DNA of 64,000 bases. Source: an uncultured Shewanella sp. GTDB taxonomy: Bacteria; Pseudomonadota; Gammaproteobacteria; Enterobacterales; Shewanellaceae. The stretch covers positions 232,941-296,940 of the forward strand of contig NZ_CANMIO010000006.1 of assembly GCF_947497935.1 (NCBI RefSeq), given 5' to 3'. Every line of letters begins with the position of its first letter. The stretch's first letter is position 1. Under the pieces are notes generated by a model. It saw nothing but the letters and a program-made list of their open reading frames with translations, searched no databases and had not been told where the DNA came from. Both the position numbers and the translations under genes were made by a program. This document shows positions 1 through 9,902 of the stretch, in pieces.

Positions 1-1331
1 CCTTTAGGATCCCAGAAACCCTCTCGGGTGTCATATACTGCTGGACAGGTTTCGTCTTCTGGTGCTTGTACTGTAGAGTTAAATTCAACCTCTGCATATA
101 AAGCATCCATAGATAGCCAATCAGTGAATCGGCCAACGTATTGAGTAGACCAAGTAGTACCACCGCGATCTTCTATTGATAGCTTTTGAGAATCCATATC
201 AGTATATGAATTGTCGTTGTAAGTTACCTCTTCTGAATCGGAGAATCCCCACGCCATCAATGAGTGATTATCGGTGATCTGCCAGTCGACACGTGCTAGC
301 CATAAGGGATCGTCATATGAAGTTGTTGTATAACGGGTTCCATCTGAATTTTCGTTATATGACTTGTAGTCCTGTGCTTGAACTAAACCATATACAAATA
401 ACGTATCTTCAATGATGTCACCTGAAACTGAAAACTCAGCTTCAAAATCATCTAGCTCATCGGCATCATTATTCCAATAAGTATCGAATGGCTGAATCGT
501 ACCAGCAGCATTACCTACAGGATATTTTACTGTTGGACGCTTTTCACGTAATTCATCTGGCTCCCAACGAGCTGCAACACCAAAATCCCAACCGTTATTA
601 CCACGCTTAGTTACCGCATTTACCACACCACCAGTAGAGCGGCCAAACTGAGCGGAATAGCCACCCGTTTTTACTTGGAATTGATCGTAAGCGTTAAATG
701 GAATGTCGGCGATAGACGTACCGCGACGGAAACTCGTTACATTCACACCGTTAATGATGAATGTGTTTTCTGCGACAGATGAGCCACCAAATGAAGCGAG
801 GTTACCAAATGCCGAGTCACCTTGTGTGGTGCCAGGGGCGAGTAGTGCTACAGATACCACATCTTGTGAAATCGGTAAGCGAGCGATTTCATCGGCACTG
901 ATCGTTAATGAGATCTCAGGAGATGAGGTGTCAACCATCGCAACTCTTGAACCTGTAACTGATATTCTCTCTACGTCACCAGTTGTCATTGGTACTTCAA
1001 TTGAGACTTCATTACCGATAGTCACTTTTGCACTTTCAATGACTTGAGTTTCATAGCCCGGTTTTGTGATGGTTATTTTATAATCACCAATACTGAGCGA
1101 GGGCACTTTAAATGTCCCTTTATCATTGACCGTTACAGAAGTAGATGCACCGTTGTCTTTGTTGACGATTGTTACAGTTGCACCCGCTAGCGCACTATGG
1201 CTAGATGCATCGGTAATGGTTCCTTTCATGGAGCCTGCCGTATTGTTGGCGGCCATTGCAGGGGAGCTTATTGCTAGCATTGTCGAAATAGATGCTGCTA
1301 GTAATGAACGTTTGAAGTTGACTGTCTTCAT
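1..1331 (-). CDS. TonB-dependent receptor, Oar-like (5' part only)
   Basis: The reading frame starts at an ATG whose complement ends at 1331 and stays open to the window edge, so the C-terminal barrel is missing. RBS AAAGGA precedes the ATG. A signal peptide (about residues 1-30, ending PAMA) is followed by a carboxypeptidase-regulatory-like beta domain (GTITDASSHSALAGATV, with GDYKITITKPGYE), then a plug domain with the motifs RISVTGSR and FGRSTGGVVNAVTKRG. This layout is that of Oar-like TonB-dependent outer-membrane receptors. The substrate cannot be read from the sequence. The neighbouring S46 peptidase on the same strand suggests peptide acquisition, but this is only inference. Confidence 0.9.
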   Translation of the reverse strand, partial: MKTVNFKRSLLAASISTMLAISSPAMAANNTAGSMKGTITDASSHSALAGATVTIVNKDNGASTSVTVNDKGTFKVPSLSIGDYKITITKPGYETQVIESAKVTIGNEVSIEVPMTTGDVERISVTGSRVAMVDTSSPEISLTISADEIARLPISQDVVSVALLAPGTTQGDSAFGNLASFGGSSVAENTFIINGVNVTSFRRGTSIADIPFNAYDQFQVKTGGYSAQFGRSTGGVVNAVTKRGNNGWDFGVAARWEPDELREKRPTVKYPVGNAAGTIQPFDTYWNNDADELDDFEAEFSVSGDIIEDTLFVYGLVQAQDYKSYNENSDGTRYTTTSYDDPLWLARVDWQITDNHSLMAWGFSDSEEVTYNDNSYTDMDSQKLSIEDRGGTTWSTQYVGRFTDWLSMDALYAEVEFNSTVQAPEDETCPAVYDTREGFWDPK

Positions 1332-1389
1332 GTTCAATCCTTTGTTAATTTTTATATTGTTATTACTTATGTAATTAACTGTTATTATT

Positions 1390-1409
1390 TTGTTACAAAA
1401 ATGTAACAA
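1390..1409. promoter_or_regulatory. Palindromic operator-like site upstream of the TonB receptor
   Basis: TTGTTACA and TGTAACAA are perfect 8 bp arms separated by AAAA, about 60 bp upstream of the receptor start codon. It lies where a repressor or activator would bind. The regulator is not recognised. Confidence 0.45.
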
Positions 1410-1588
1410 GTCGGATGTTATATCGTTGCATAAGATATATCAAATGATTATTTGATTAATACTTGCTCAGTCGGATGGTGTATATGTTTTATATGTTGAA
1501 TTAAATGCAGTTGACAGGGGGATGGCGGGAGGATGGGGTGGTGGGGAGTTTAATTGTCTGTTTTAGTTCGTACTATCGGCATAAACTA

Positions 1589-1623
1589 AAAAGCGGTAGG
1601 CCCTGGGAGGGACTACCGCTTTT
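1589..1623 (-). terminator. Rho-independent terminator after the S46 peptidase gene
   Basis: An 11 bp stem (AAAAGCGGTAG/CTACCGCTTTT) is followed on the minus strand by a T-rich run, just downstream of the peptidase stop. The gap 1332-1641 otherwise holds only the receptor promoter region. Confidence 0.8.
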
Positions 1624-1641
1624 ATCGTTTAGATTTCAGGA

Positions 1642-3861
1642 TTAGTTGTTAACTAAGTCTAACTCTTCAATCAAGTTTTGCGCATTATCCACCTGATCCA
1701 TCATCCATAGAATATAGCGAATATCCACGTGTACGGCACGGGTGATGGTTGGGTTAAAGAACCAGTCTTTAGTAATAGCTTCGTAAGTCGAGTCGAAGTT
1801 AAGGCCGACTAATTCACCTTTACCGTTAAATACTGGTGAGCCAGAGTTACCACCTGTGGTATCGACACTCGATAGGAAGTTAACGGGTACTGAGCCAAAG
1901 CTCTCAGGCTTATCTAAGCAAGAAAACAATCGGCATAACCATGACGCAGGATCTTGATAAACGGTTTCAACAGCATGGCTGCCGTAACGTTTAGCTTCAA
2001 TGGCCTCTAGCAACTTAGTTGGCGCGTTAAACGGCTCTTCGCCTGTATGTTTAGCGGTAATGCCTTCTAAGCGGGTAAATGGCTGCTTATAAAGCGCATC
2101 AGTTGACTGGTATCCATCGACCATGCCGTAAGTAATACGTAAGGTACCGTTGGCGTCAGGGTAGACTGGCCAGCCATTGGCTTTATTGTAAGCAATAATT
2201 GCCTGCATATAGTCAGGACGTGCTTTTGATAGCTTACCCGCTAAGGTCTTAGCATCAATCTCTGCTTGCATATTCTGATCATACAGGGCGACAGCAAGAC
2301 GAATAAACGGATCGGCACTTGTTTCAAATGCTTGTGCATCGGCACCCATCCAAGCAAGGCGCTTTTGTTTATCGGTCAGTGAGCTAAGGGCATAAAGCGC
2401 ATCAAGTTTGTCGCTCAAACTCACATCGCTATCACCTTCGTTTAGCATCGCATCCAGCTGAGGAACGCGGTTGTCTTGGGCAAGGTAGGCTTCTAAGTCT
2501 TGCATCCAAAGCGTTTTGTCGACGCTAATGGCAAAGCTTGAATCAAGGCGCTTAAGACGGGCCTTAAACATTTTCATATCGCGCTCTTGATAACCTTCTT
2601 CACGCTCTGCATCGCTCTTTTGCTTCTCTTTGGCTAAGCGATAAAGCTTATTAGCTGTCGATAGCAGGGCACTGCTTTGAGCATTTTCAAAGTAGTAGCG
2701 TCCTTGACGTTGTTGGCGCTGTTCTACCAATAACGTTTCTAGTTCATCAAACTGAGTTTGGAAAGATTGATAGCTAGGATCCTTGCTAAGCCAAGCGCGG
2801 AAATCATCTTCACGGCTTTGCTTGATGCCTGCAATATCGGTAGCCTTAAAGCCATCTAACAAACCATTGTATTTTTTCATACGGTTTGCCATGCCAGCCA
2901 GTGTGCCAGCATACTTAATCTTAACGTCTTTATCGTTAGCGCTCATGGCTTCGATAGTATCGATGCGTAGCTGATAGCGAGTGGCTAACGTTGGGTATAA
3001 CCAATCGCTAGCAAATTTTAGTTCGCTAGTTAATCGGTAGCGACTGGTTGAACCTGGGTAACCGGCTACGAATACACCGTCACCGGCCTTAACGCCGTCG
3101 GCATTAATCTTTAAGTAACTCTTAGGCATATAGGGGACGTTGTCTTCAGCAAAAGCTGCTGGTTTGCCGTCTTTACCAACGTAGGCACGCAGGAAGGTAA
3201 AATCGGCCGAGTGGCGTGGATATTCGTAGTTATCGATATCACCGCCAAAGGCGCCTGCACTTTCAGGTGGCGCATACACTAGGCGCACGTCACGAATAAT
3301 TAGCTGCTTGATAAGGTAATACTCAAGGCCATTATGGAAACTTCTTACTGAGCAGCGGTAGTTATCATCGCTTTCACACTCTTTGATTAAGGCTTTGCGA
3401 TTGGCTTGGATATTCTCATAGCGCTTGAGCGGGTCTTCTCCGATATCTTTTTTGACTTGCTCAGATACATCGGTGACCGCTTCGGTAATGTAGAGTCGCT
3501 CGTTTGGACCCGCTGTTGGTTCTTTATCTTTACTGGTTGCTAAAAAGCCATCTGCAAGATAGTTATGCTCTTTTTTGCTGTTATATTGAATGGCTCGATA
3601 GGCGCAATGATGGTTTGTCACAACTAAGCCTTGGGGCGAAACAAAACTGGCGGTACAATAGCCCAGTCCGACTACTGCGTTCATAGGGTAGCGGGTTAAG
3701 TCTGCTAACTGTTTAGCCGGAATATCGATGCCACGCTCGCTGAGTTTATCGGCGATGGACGGCATTTGATAGGGTTGCCACTGTCCTTCATCAGCCAATG
3801 CTACGGCTGACGGCAGCATCCCCGTAGATAGAGCGATGGCTGCAATCAATGCATTGCGCAT
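1642..3861 (-). CDS. S46 family dipeptidyl peptidase (DPP7/DPP11-like)
   Basis: Secreted serine exopeptidase that would remove dipeptides from oligopeptide N termini in the periplasm. The 739 aa length is usual for the family. A signal peptide occupies about residues 1-23 (ending ALA). The His is in VTNHHC (about 84-85), an Asp-rich motif GGDIDNYEYPRHSADF follows, and the nucleophile is Ser673 in GGNSGSP. In this family the residue 18 after the nucleophile sets P1 preference: Gly in DPP7 (hydrophobic), Arg in DPP11 (acidic). Here it is Ser691 (GLNFDSTYEA), so neither canonical class applies. The gene ends at its own terminator and is probably monocistronic. Confidence 0.93.
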   Translation of the reverse strand: MRNALIAAIALSTGMLPSAVALADEGQWQPYQMPSIADKLSERGIDIPAKQLADLTRYPMNAVVGLGYCTASFVSPQGLVVTNHHCAYRAIQYNSKKEHNYLADGFLATSKDKEPTAGPNERLYITEAVTDVSEQVKKDIGEDPLKRYENIQANRKALIKECESDDNYRCSVRSFHNGLEYYLIKQLIIRDVRLVYAPPESAGAFGGDIDNYEYPRHSADFTFLRAYVGKDGKPAAFAEDNVPYMPKSYLKINADGVKAGDGVFVAGYPGSTSRYRLTSELKFASDWLYPTLATRYQLRIDTIEAMSANDKDVKIKYAGTLAGMANRMKKYNGLLDGFKATDIAGIKQSREDDFRAWLSKDPSYQSFQTQFDELETLLVEQRQQRQGRYYFENAQSSALLSTANKLYRLAKEKQKSDAEREEGYQERDMKMFKARLKRLDSSFAISVDKTLWMQDLEAYLAQDNRVPQLDAMLNEGDSDVSLSDKLDALYALSSLTDKQKRLAWMGADAQAFETSADPFIRLAVALYDQNMQAEIDAKTLAGKLSKARPDYMQAIIAYNKANGWPVYPDANGTLRITYGMVDGYQSTDALYKQPFTRLEGITAKHTGEEPFNAPTKLLEAIEAKRYGSHAVETVYQDPASWLCRLFSCLDKPESFGSVPVNFLSSVDTTGGNSGSPVFNGKGELVGLNFDSTYEAITKDWFFNPTITRAVHVDIRYILWMMDQVDNAQNLIEELDLVNN

Positions 3862-3984
3862 GTTCTTTCCTTAATATTGTTATAGTGTATTTTTAGTTGC
3901 AGGTCGTATGATGTTAAAAGCCTGCTCTGTTTTACCACTGTTTTATACCACATTTTGCTTAAACGTTGGAATTTTGGAGATTTA

Positions 3985-5391
3985 ATGTCACAACAACGCG
4001 CCTTTAAGGGCAAAGAGAAACCAAGAGATCTTCAGATGGACGCGCTGAAGATGCCGCCGCATTCAATTGAAGCTGAGCAATCGGTTCTCGGTGGTTTGAT
4101 GTTGGACTCGGACGCTTGGGACAGAGTGGCTGAAGCGGTTGTAAAAGAAGATTTCTATTCCCGTGCCCACGGCACCATTTTTACGGCAATGGAATCTTTG
4201 ATCAGCGCAGGTCAGCCAATCGACTTAATTACCGTATCTGAGCAGCTTGAGCTTGAAGATCAGCTTGAAGATGTTGGCGGCTTTGCTTATATCGGTGAAA
4301 TCGCTAAAAACACGCCGAGTGCTGGTAATATTCACTCGTACGCCAATATTGTGCGTGAGCGTGCGGTTGTTCGCGATATGATTAAAGTTGCCAACGAAAT
4401 TGCCGATGCGGGTTTTAATCCCGAAGGGCGTAATTCGAGTGAGCTACTTGATTTAGCCGAAACCAAAGTATTTAAGATTGCCGAGCAGCGCGCCAACGCT
4501 AACGAAGGCCCTGAAGGCATTAAGGCGATTCTTGAAAAGACCGTCGATAAGATTGAAGAGCTGTATAATAACCCGACCAGTGGTGTGACGGGGGTGTCGA
4601 GTGGCTTCGGTGACTTAGATAAAATGACCGCAGGCTTCCAATCTGGTGACTTGATTATTGTTGCGGCGCGTCCATCTATGGGTAAAACCACCTTTGCGAT
4701 GAACTTGTGTGAGCAGGCGGCACTGCACGAAGATAAGCCTGTGCTCATTTTCAGCTTGGAGATGCCTTCAGAACAGATCATGATGCGTATGTTGGCTTCA
4801 CTTGGCCGTGTCGATCAGACAAAGATTCGTACTGGTCAGCTTGATGACGACGATTGGGCGCGTGTATCCTCAACCATGGGGATCATGCTTGAGCAGGGCA
4901 AGATGTATATCGATGATGGCTCAGGTCTAACGCCTACTGAAGTACGAAGCCGTGCACGACGTATCGCACGTGAATATGGCGGTCTGTCGATGATTATGAT
5001 CGATTACCTTCAGTTAATGCAGGTGCCAGCGCTTAAAGATAACCGTACCTTGGAGATCTCGGAGATTTCACGCTCGCTTAAGGCCTTGGCGAAAGAGCTG
5101 GAAATTCCGGTTGTTGCACTGTCACAGCTTAACCGCTCGCTTGAGCAACGTGCTGATAAACGCCCGGTTAACTCGGATTTGCGTGAATCGGGCGCGATTG
5201 AGCAGGATGCCGATTTGATCATGTTTATTTATCGTGATGAAGTGTATAACAACGATTCTGAAGATAAAGGTACCGCAGAGATCATTATTGGTAAGCAGCG
5301 TAACGGCCCAATCGGGCGTGTGCGTTTAACCTTCCAAGGCCAATTCTCACGTTTTGATAACTACGCTGGTCCACAATTCGAAGAGGATTAA
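3985..5391 (+). CDS. dnaB: Replicative DNA helicase DnaB
   Basis: Hexameric 5'-3' helicase that unwinds DNA at the replication fork and recruits primase. The N-terminal DnaB domain (MPPHSIEAEQSVLGGLMLD) is followed by a RecA-like ATPase with Walker A RPSMGKTT (about residue 230), Walker B MIMIDYLQLM and the DnaB motif VVALSQLNRSLEQRADKRP. The start was set at ATG 3985 because TTGGAG lies just upstream; an earlier in-frame start would add ten non-conserved residues. The resulting 468 aa fits the family. It is followed by a terminator and then alr, an order common in Shewanella and relatives. Confidence 0.97.
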   Translation: MSQQRAFKGKEKPRDLQMDALKMPPHSIEAEQSVLGGLMLDSDAWDRVAEAVVKEDFYSRAHGTIFTAMESLISAGQPIDLITVSEQLELEDQLEDVGGFAYIGEIAKNTPSAGNIHSYANIVRERAVVRDMIKVANEIADAGFNPEGRNSSELLDLAETKVFKIAEQRANANEGPEGIKAILEKTVDKIEELYNNPTSGVTGVSSGFGDLDKMTAGFQSGDLIIVAARPSMGKTTFAMNLCEQAALHEDKPVLIFSLEMPSEQIMMRMLASLGRVDQTKIRTGQLDDDDWARVSSTMGIMLEQGKMYIDDGSGLTPTEVRSRARRIAREYGGLSMIMIDYLQLMQVPALKDNRTLEISEISRSLKALAKELEIPVVALSQLNRSLEQRADKRPVNSDLRESGAIEQDADLIMFIYRDEVYNNDSEDKGTAEIIIGKQRNGPIGRVRLTFQGQFSRFDNYAGPQFEED

Positions 5392-5434
5392 TTATTGTCC
5401 ATAAAGTCATTTACGGACCATGATTAATTACAAT

Positions 5435-5461
5435 AGAGCCTCATAGAGGCTCTTACTTTTT
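5435..5461 (+). terminator. Terminator after dnaB
   Basis: Stem AGAGCCTC/GAGGCTCT with a 3 nt loop, followed by TACTTTTT, lies 44 bp after the dnaB stop. It separates dnaB from alr. Confidence 0.75.
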
Positions 5462-5483
5462 AATAGAGATAACAAGGTTACTT

Positions 5484-6560
5484 GTGAAACCATTTCCACG
5501 AGCAGAGATCAGTCGCCAAGCATTGAAGAATAATCTGGCTCGGCTGCATGAATTAGCCCCATCAAGCAAGGTGATGGCGGTTGTAAAAGCCAATGGCTAT
5601 GGCCATGGTTTACTTAATGTCGCTCAATGTTTAGATAATGCCGACGGTTTTGGCTTAGCGCGTTTAGAAGAGGCATTGGCGCTACGTGCCGGTGGGGTTA
5701 AGGCTAAACTTTTACTATTAGAAGGCTTTTTTAGGCCGACTGATTTAGTGACTTTAGTTGAGCATGATATTGAAACCGTAGTGCACCATGAGTCGCAAAT
5801 TGAGATGCTCGAACAGGCTGAGCTCGATAAGCCTGTGAACGTGTGGATGAAGGTTGACTCAGGTATGCATCGTTTAGGATTTGTACCCGATGAATTTCAT
5901 CAGGTTTATCAGCGCTTAGTGGCGTGTAAGAACATAGCTAAACCGATTAATTTGATGACTCACTTCGCTTGTGCCGATGAGCCAGATAATAATTACACTG
6001 CCACTCAATTAGCGACATTTGAGCAGTTAACCAAAGACTTACCTGGAGAGCGCACTTTAGCGAACTCCGCTGGCGCGCTATTTTGGCAGCAGAGCCAAGC
6101 TAACTGGATCCGCCCTGGTATTGCGCTCTATGGTGTATCTCCAGTGGTTGGCGACTTAGGTATTAAACACGGGCTAATGCCCGCGATGGAATTAGTATCA
6201 CAACTAATAGCCATACGTGAACATAAAGCGGGCCAGCCTGTCGGCTATGGCAGTCATTGGGTTGCCGATAAAGATACCAAGCTTGGTGTGGTAGCCATAG
6301 GTTATGGTGATGGCTACCCACGTAACGCCCCTTTGGGTACGCCAGTATTAATTAATGGCCGTTTAGCACCAATTGTTGGTCGTGTGTCGATGGATATGTT
6401 GACGGTGGATCTTGGCGCTGATGCCAAAGATTGTGTCGGTGATAATGCCGTGCTCTGGGGTAAAGACCTTCCAGTAGAGGAGGTGGCAGAGCACATTGGG
6501 ACTATCGCGTACGAGCTTGTAACTAAATTGACTCCTCGAGTCGCTGTTTGCCTAGATTGA
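5484..6560 (+). CDS. alr: Alanine racemase
   Basis: PLP enzyme that interconverts L- and D-alanine for peptidoglycan synthesis in the cytosol. The PLP lysine lies in [12 protein letters not shown] (Lys35). Further family motifs are [26 protein letters not shown] and [13 protein letters not shown]. The 358 aa length is typical. The start is GTG at 5484 with AACAAGG upstream, matching the usual N terminus ([14 protein letters not shown]). It lies directly downstream of dnaB and its terminator. Confidence 0.97.
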   Translation: MKPFPRAEISRQALKNNLARLHELAPSSKVMAVVKANGYGHGLLNVAQCLDNADGFGLARLEEALALRAGGVKAKLLLLEGFFRPTDLVTLVEHDIETVVHHESQIEMLEQAELDKPVNVWMKVDSGMHRLGFVPDEFHQVYQRLVACKNIAKPINLMTHFACADEPDNNYTATQLATFEQLTKDLPGERTLANSAGALFWQQSQANWIRPGIALYGVSPVVGDLGIKHGLMPAMELVSQLIAIREHKAGQPVGYGSHWVADKDTKLGVVAIGYGDGYPRNAPLGTPVLINGRLAPIVGRVSMDMLTVDLGADAKDCVGDNAVLWGKDLPVEEVAEHIGTIAYELVTKLTPRVAVCLD

Positions 6561-6634
6561 GCAAATAAACAACTTATTTATGTTGATATTGCAAGTTGAG
6601 GCGGGATGCCCGTTGCAGTTGAAGATGTCTTAAA

Positions 6635-7936
6635 TTGAAAATAAATCCATTAACTATATTTGTCGCTTTGGGCTTAATGTCTCCCTTTGTGAGTGCAGAA
6701 TCAACAGCAGAACAACTAGATGGTAAACCGTCTGGTGAAGAGCAAGTCATTATTGAGTCAGTTGAATCGAGTGCTAATAAGCAGAAAAAAACAAACGATA
6801 ACCAACTACCGGATTATGAATCTGAATTTGTTGCTGTGCCTTTTGCGTTTTCAAGTGAGAGCTTAAGTACTGCTTTTGGTGGCGCCGGTGTGCTTAAACA
6901 TGCAGGGCAGATTCAATCCTCTATATTGGGTATTGGTGTGTATAGCACCAATAATAGTTGGGTTAGCTATTTGCGTTTTAACGACTATCAAATTCCTACC
7001 CTTGATCAATGGTTGTTCTCAATCGAAACCTACAACGCTCGCTTTAAAGAAGGCGTTTATTATGTGCCTAATCAGGCTGACATTAATGGTGACAGCGAGC
7101 GAGTGGTGACGTTAGGTGATGAGTCCTTTACCAAGTTTCATGCTCGATACGTGCTGCCTATTGGCCGTGGTAGTCAAGGTGCGGCGCGTAGCCTAGGCCG
7201 TGCGCGAACAGATATTAGCTGGAATCCACTAGAGTCAGGTGTCACCAGTGTTAAATTCAGCCCTTTTACTCAGAGCAGAGAACTCGAAGGCTTTGAGTTT
7301 TTAGAGGATGAAGCCAAAGGTTTAGCTGTTGAGCTCGAGTGGGATAATCGTGATAACGGTAAAAATAGTACTCAAGGTGGGCAAACAAGCTTTAAGGTTA
7401 CCCGCGACTTTGGCAGCGGCTCACGCAATAGTTGGACGACCTGGGAGTTTGACCAAAGCACCTTTGTTTCTATCGACTCTAATGAATGGTTTGGTCAGCA
7501 AATTTTAGCGTTTAACTTTTATTTAGCCGATACACCAACTTGGACATCAGGCTCAGATGATAACTTGCATCAACCGCCTAGTTTTGCAGGTGTGAGTTTA
7601 GGTGGATTCGAGCGTCTGCGCGGTTATAGCAGCAAGCGTTTTACTGGTCGTTCGGCCGTGCTGTATAGCGCAGAGTATCGTGTACAACCTAGATGGCAAC
7701 CATTGCAAGAGTGGCCAGTGTTTAACTTATACGACATTCCTTGGTGGCAGTGGGTTGCTTTTGCTGAAGCTGGCCAAGTCAGCGATGAGTTTAGCGCTAG
7801 TGCATTACATGATGACTTAAAATGGTCGGCGGGTATCGGTGCGCGCTTTGAAGTTGAAAGCGTAGTGGTGCGTGCTGAGCTAGCCTTCAGTGAAGAGTCA
7901 AATCAGTTCTGGATTATGGTCAATCAGCCGTTCTAA
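6635..7936 (+). CDS. BamA/Omp85-type outer-membrane beta-barrel protein
   Basis: A predicted signal peptide (MKINPLTIFVALGLMSPFVSA) begins at a TTG codon. The C-terminal half resembles the bacterial surface antigen barrel, with LGGFERLRGYSSKRFTG matching the LGG-RGY signature of Omp85 loop 6, and the protein ends in a C-terminal Phe (MVNQPF), as outer-membrane barrels often do. There is no room for POTRA domains in 433 aa, so it is a barrel with a short N-terminal segment. The role is unknown. The start is weakly supported because no clear RBS precedes the TTG. Confidence 0.75.
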   Translation: MKINPLTIFVALGLMSPFVSAESTAEQLDGKPSGEEQVIIESVESSANKQKKTNDNQLPDYESEFVAVPFAFSSESLSTAFGGAGVLKHAGQIQSSILGIGVYSTNNSWVSYLRFNDYQIPTLDQWLFSIETYNARFKEGVYYVPNQADINGDSERVVTLGDESFTKFHARYVLPIGRGSQGAARSLGRARTDISWNPLESGVTSVKFSPFTQSRELEGFEFLEDEAKGLAVELEWDNRDNGKNSTQGGQTSFKVTRDFGSGSRNSWTTWEFDQSTFVSIDSNEWFGQQILAFNFYLADTPTWTSGSDDNLHQPPSFAGVSLGGFERLRGYSSKRFTGRSAVLYSAEYRVQPRWQPLQEWPVFNLYDIPWWQWVAFAEAGQVSDEFSASALHDDLKWSAGIGARFEVESVVVRAELAFSEESNQFWIMVNQPF

Positions 7937-8414
7937 GTTGCTTTTCGTTTTAATCCTTGTGGTGAGGGGCTGTTGTATATACAGCCTCTATAATGCCGGC
8001 TATTGACTTGAATGACCTTGATTGAAAACTGCCGATGCAACGATCAAGGATGGAGCATGCTTTGATGAGAGTTTCAATTCTATAGCTGAAAAATGTTTGC
8101 TCGCGTACTGGTTTTGCTGAAGCGCTAACTGATTTAGATATGAGAGAAGATAGTTTTTGAATTAATGAGCGGAATAAGTAATCTGACACTTAATAACCCG
8201 CTATTTAGTTAACGCTTATATTCAGCCGCTAATTTTATTTCTGGTAAATTAAAGTAATTATAGGGTAAGCAACGTCAAAATTGCGTCAAAATAACTTCCC
8301 TCTAAATTAAATTTTATGTTTCTGTTGCAAGGTTAGAAAATCTCCATCAAGAATGTTTATCCGTTAATACTATTTGAGTAAAGTGATTTTTTATAGGCTT
8401 TACCTTGGGTAATT
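7937..8414. other. Intergenic region with no convincing gene
   Basis: This 478 bp stretch holds a hairpin (GGCTGT/ACAGCC, 7968-7986) that may end the barrel gene. Near 8273 it holds two direct repeats, listed separately. A 79-codon minus-strand frame begins with GTG without an RBS and is not called. Confidence 0.5.
8273..8292 (+). promoter_or_regulatory. Tandem CGTCAAAAT repeats, possible response-regulator site
   Basis: Two perfect copies of CGTCAAAAT begin 11 bp apart (8273 and 8284). An 11 bp period is typical of OmpR/PhoB-family dimers bound head to tail. The response regulator of this family is encoded 1 kb downstream in the same apparent operon, so autoregulation is plausible but inferred. 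Confidence 0.4.
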
Positions 8415-9224
8415 TTGCCGCTTGTGACCACGAATAGTTTGATTGGGTGTAGAGTGATGGGACAAATAAATAGCAGTGCATGGTTAATAGATGAAAGTGA
8501 CTTTGATCTCCCCCCTTTAACTGATGATCTCCTCAATACAATTAAATCCCCAATTGCTGAACTGGGTTTCGGTGGCTTTTGGTTTCAAGGTATTGCCAAC
8601 AGCGCTTACCAATCCTATCTAGGTAACAACCGTAAGAGTCTACTGACACGTAAAGTGTTAAGAAGCTGTGGCGGCGTCATCGCGTCATCGCCAACAGTTA
8701 AATTGCTGCATCAACAATATGTGACGCGTGTTGCTTCTACCGATATAAATTTTGCTGCGGCATTAAAGCTTGATTCTCCTTACTGTTATGTTCTTTCGGA
8801 AGATGGTCAGCCGACTAAAGTACAGAAACTATTTAATAGCCATGGAATTAATACAGTTCTCAGTTGGCCGTTGAAGAATTTTGCATCGGATACTTGGAGC
8901 GGTCGATTTACCTTATTGTCAAAGTATCCATATGAAGAGCTCAATATTGCAGAATTAGAGCAGGCGTTAAAGCAAGCTCAAATGTTAATATTTGAACATT
9001 TTCATAATGAAATAAATCCCTACCGCCAATATAACTTGTTTAATAAGACTGCAATTAGAGCGCTGGAAATGGCTGCCACGGGGTTGCATAACCACGAGAT
9101 TTCCGAGCAATTGGATATAACTGTTCGTGGGGTGGAATATCATCTTGAATCTTTAAGAAGTAAGTTGTGTGCCAGTAATAGGGCCAATTTAGTTCATATC
9201 GCTCATCAACTGGAAATTATATAG
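8415..9224 (+). CDS. LuxR-type transcriptional regulator (LuxR solo)
   Basis: The N-terminal part (about 170 residues) has the length and pattern of an autoinducer-binding-like domain. The C terminus is a clear LuxR helix-turn-helix (TAIRALEMAATGLHNHEIS, VRGVEYHLESLRSKL). No luxI-type synthase is visible nearby, so any ligand is unknown. The longest frame starts at TTG 8415; ATG 8457 (MGQINSS) is an alternative, and neither has a strong RBS. It ends 3 bp before the response-regulator gene and is probably cotranscribed with it and the kinase, upstream of the lyase and reductase genes. Confidence 0.8.
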   Translation: MPLVTTNSLIGCRVMGQINSSAWLIDESDFDLPPLTDDLLNTIKSPIAELGFGGFWFQGIANSAYQSYLGNNRKSLLTRKVLRSCGGVIASSPTVKLLHQQYVTRVASTDINFAAALKLDSPYCYVLSEDGQPTKVQKLFNSHGINTVLSWPLKNFASDTWSGRFTLLSKYPYEELNIAELEQALKQAQMLIFEHFHNEINPYRQYNLFNKTAIRALEMAATGLHNHEISEQLDITVRGVEYHLESLRSKLCASNRANLVHIAHQLEII

Positions 9225-9227
9225 AAG

Positions 9228-9902
9228 ATGTTGGTTCTCCTTGTCGAAGATAACCGCCTATTGGCGAAAAATATCATTCAGTATCTGGAACTCAATGAGA
9301 TTGAATGTGACTATGCGGAGACTCTAGAGCGGGCTGAGGAAAGCATATTTAACAGCACCTTTGATGCGATAATTTTAGATCTTAATTTACCTGATGGTGA
9401 TGGCATTACGGCATGCCAGAGGTGGAAAGAACGGTGCATTATGGCGCCAATCATTATGCTGACAGCGAGAAGTAACTTACAAGATAGACTGTCAGGTTTT
9501 GAGGCTGGAGCCGATGATTACCTAGTTAAACCTTTCGCGTTAGCTGAGTTAGTTGCACGGCTTAAGGTGGTGTCGCAGCGACGCCCATCGCCAAAACGAC
9601 TGACGATTGGTGATCTCGAGTTGGATTTTGGTGCTCATAAGGTACAACGTCGGGGGCAGGAACTTGTATTGTCGCGTACGGGATGGCAGATCCTTTCCTT
9701 TCTAGCAAGAAGAAGCCCTGAAACTGTCGAACGGGAGGAGATAGAGCGACTTCTCTGGCCAGATAGCCTACCCGATAGCGACAGCCTACGAAGCCATATG
9801 CATCTGCTACGCAGAGTCGTCGATAAACCATTTGAGCAGAATCTTATTCATACGATTCGTGGTGTAGGTTTGTGCTTAAGAGTTGAAAGTGATGAAGCCT
9901 AA
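9228..9902 (+). CDS. OmpR-family two-component response regulator
   Basis: The receiver domain carries the acidic pair ED (residues 7-8), phospho-acceptor Asp51 in IILDLNLPDGDG, the conserved Thr in MLTARS and the Lys in DYLVKPF. It is joined to a winged-helix DNA-binding domain (LVLSRTGWQILSFLARRSPETVEREEI, ending HTIRGVGL). The 224 aa length is standard and most QseB/PmrA-like. The 3' end overlaps the kinase start by 11 bp, so the two are translationally coupled partners. Tandem 11 bp repeats at 8273 could be its own operator. Confidence 0.93.
   Translation: MLVLLVEDNRLLAKNIIQYLELNEIECDYAETLERAEESIFNSTFDAIILDLNLPDGDGITACQRWKERCIMAPIIMLTARSNLQDRLSGFEAGADDYLVKPFALAELVARLKVVSQRRPSPKRLTIGDLELDFGAHKVQRRGQELVLSRTGWQILSFLARRSPETVEREEIERLLWPDSLPDSDSLRSHMHLLRRVVDKPFEQNLIHTIRGVGLCLRVESDEA

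Noticed and set aside
7950..8189. 79-codon minus-strand frame after the barrel gene
   Set aside because: Starts with GTG, no RBS, no recognisable pattern, and it overlaps a likely terminator hairpin.
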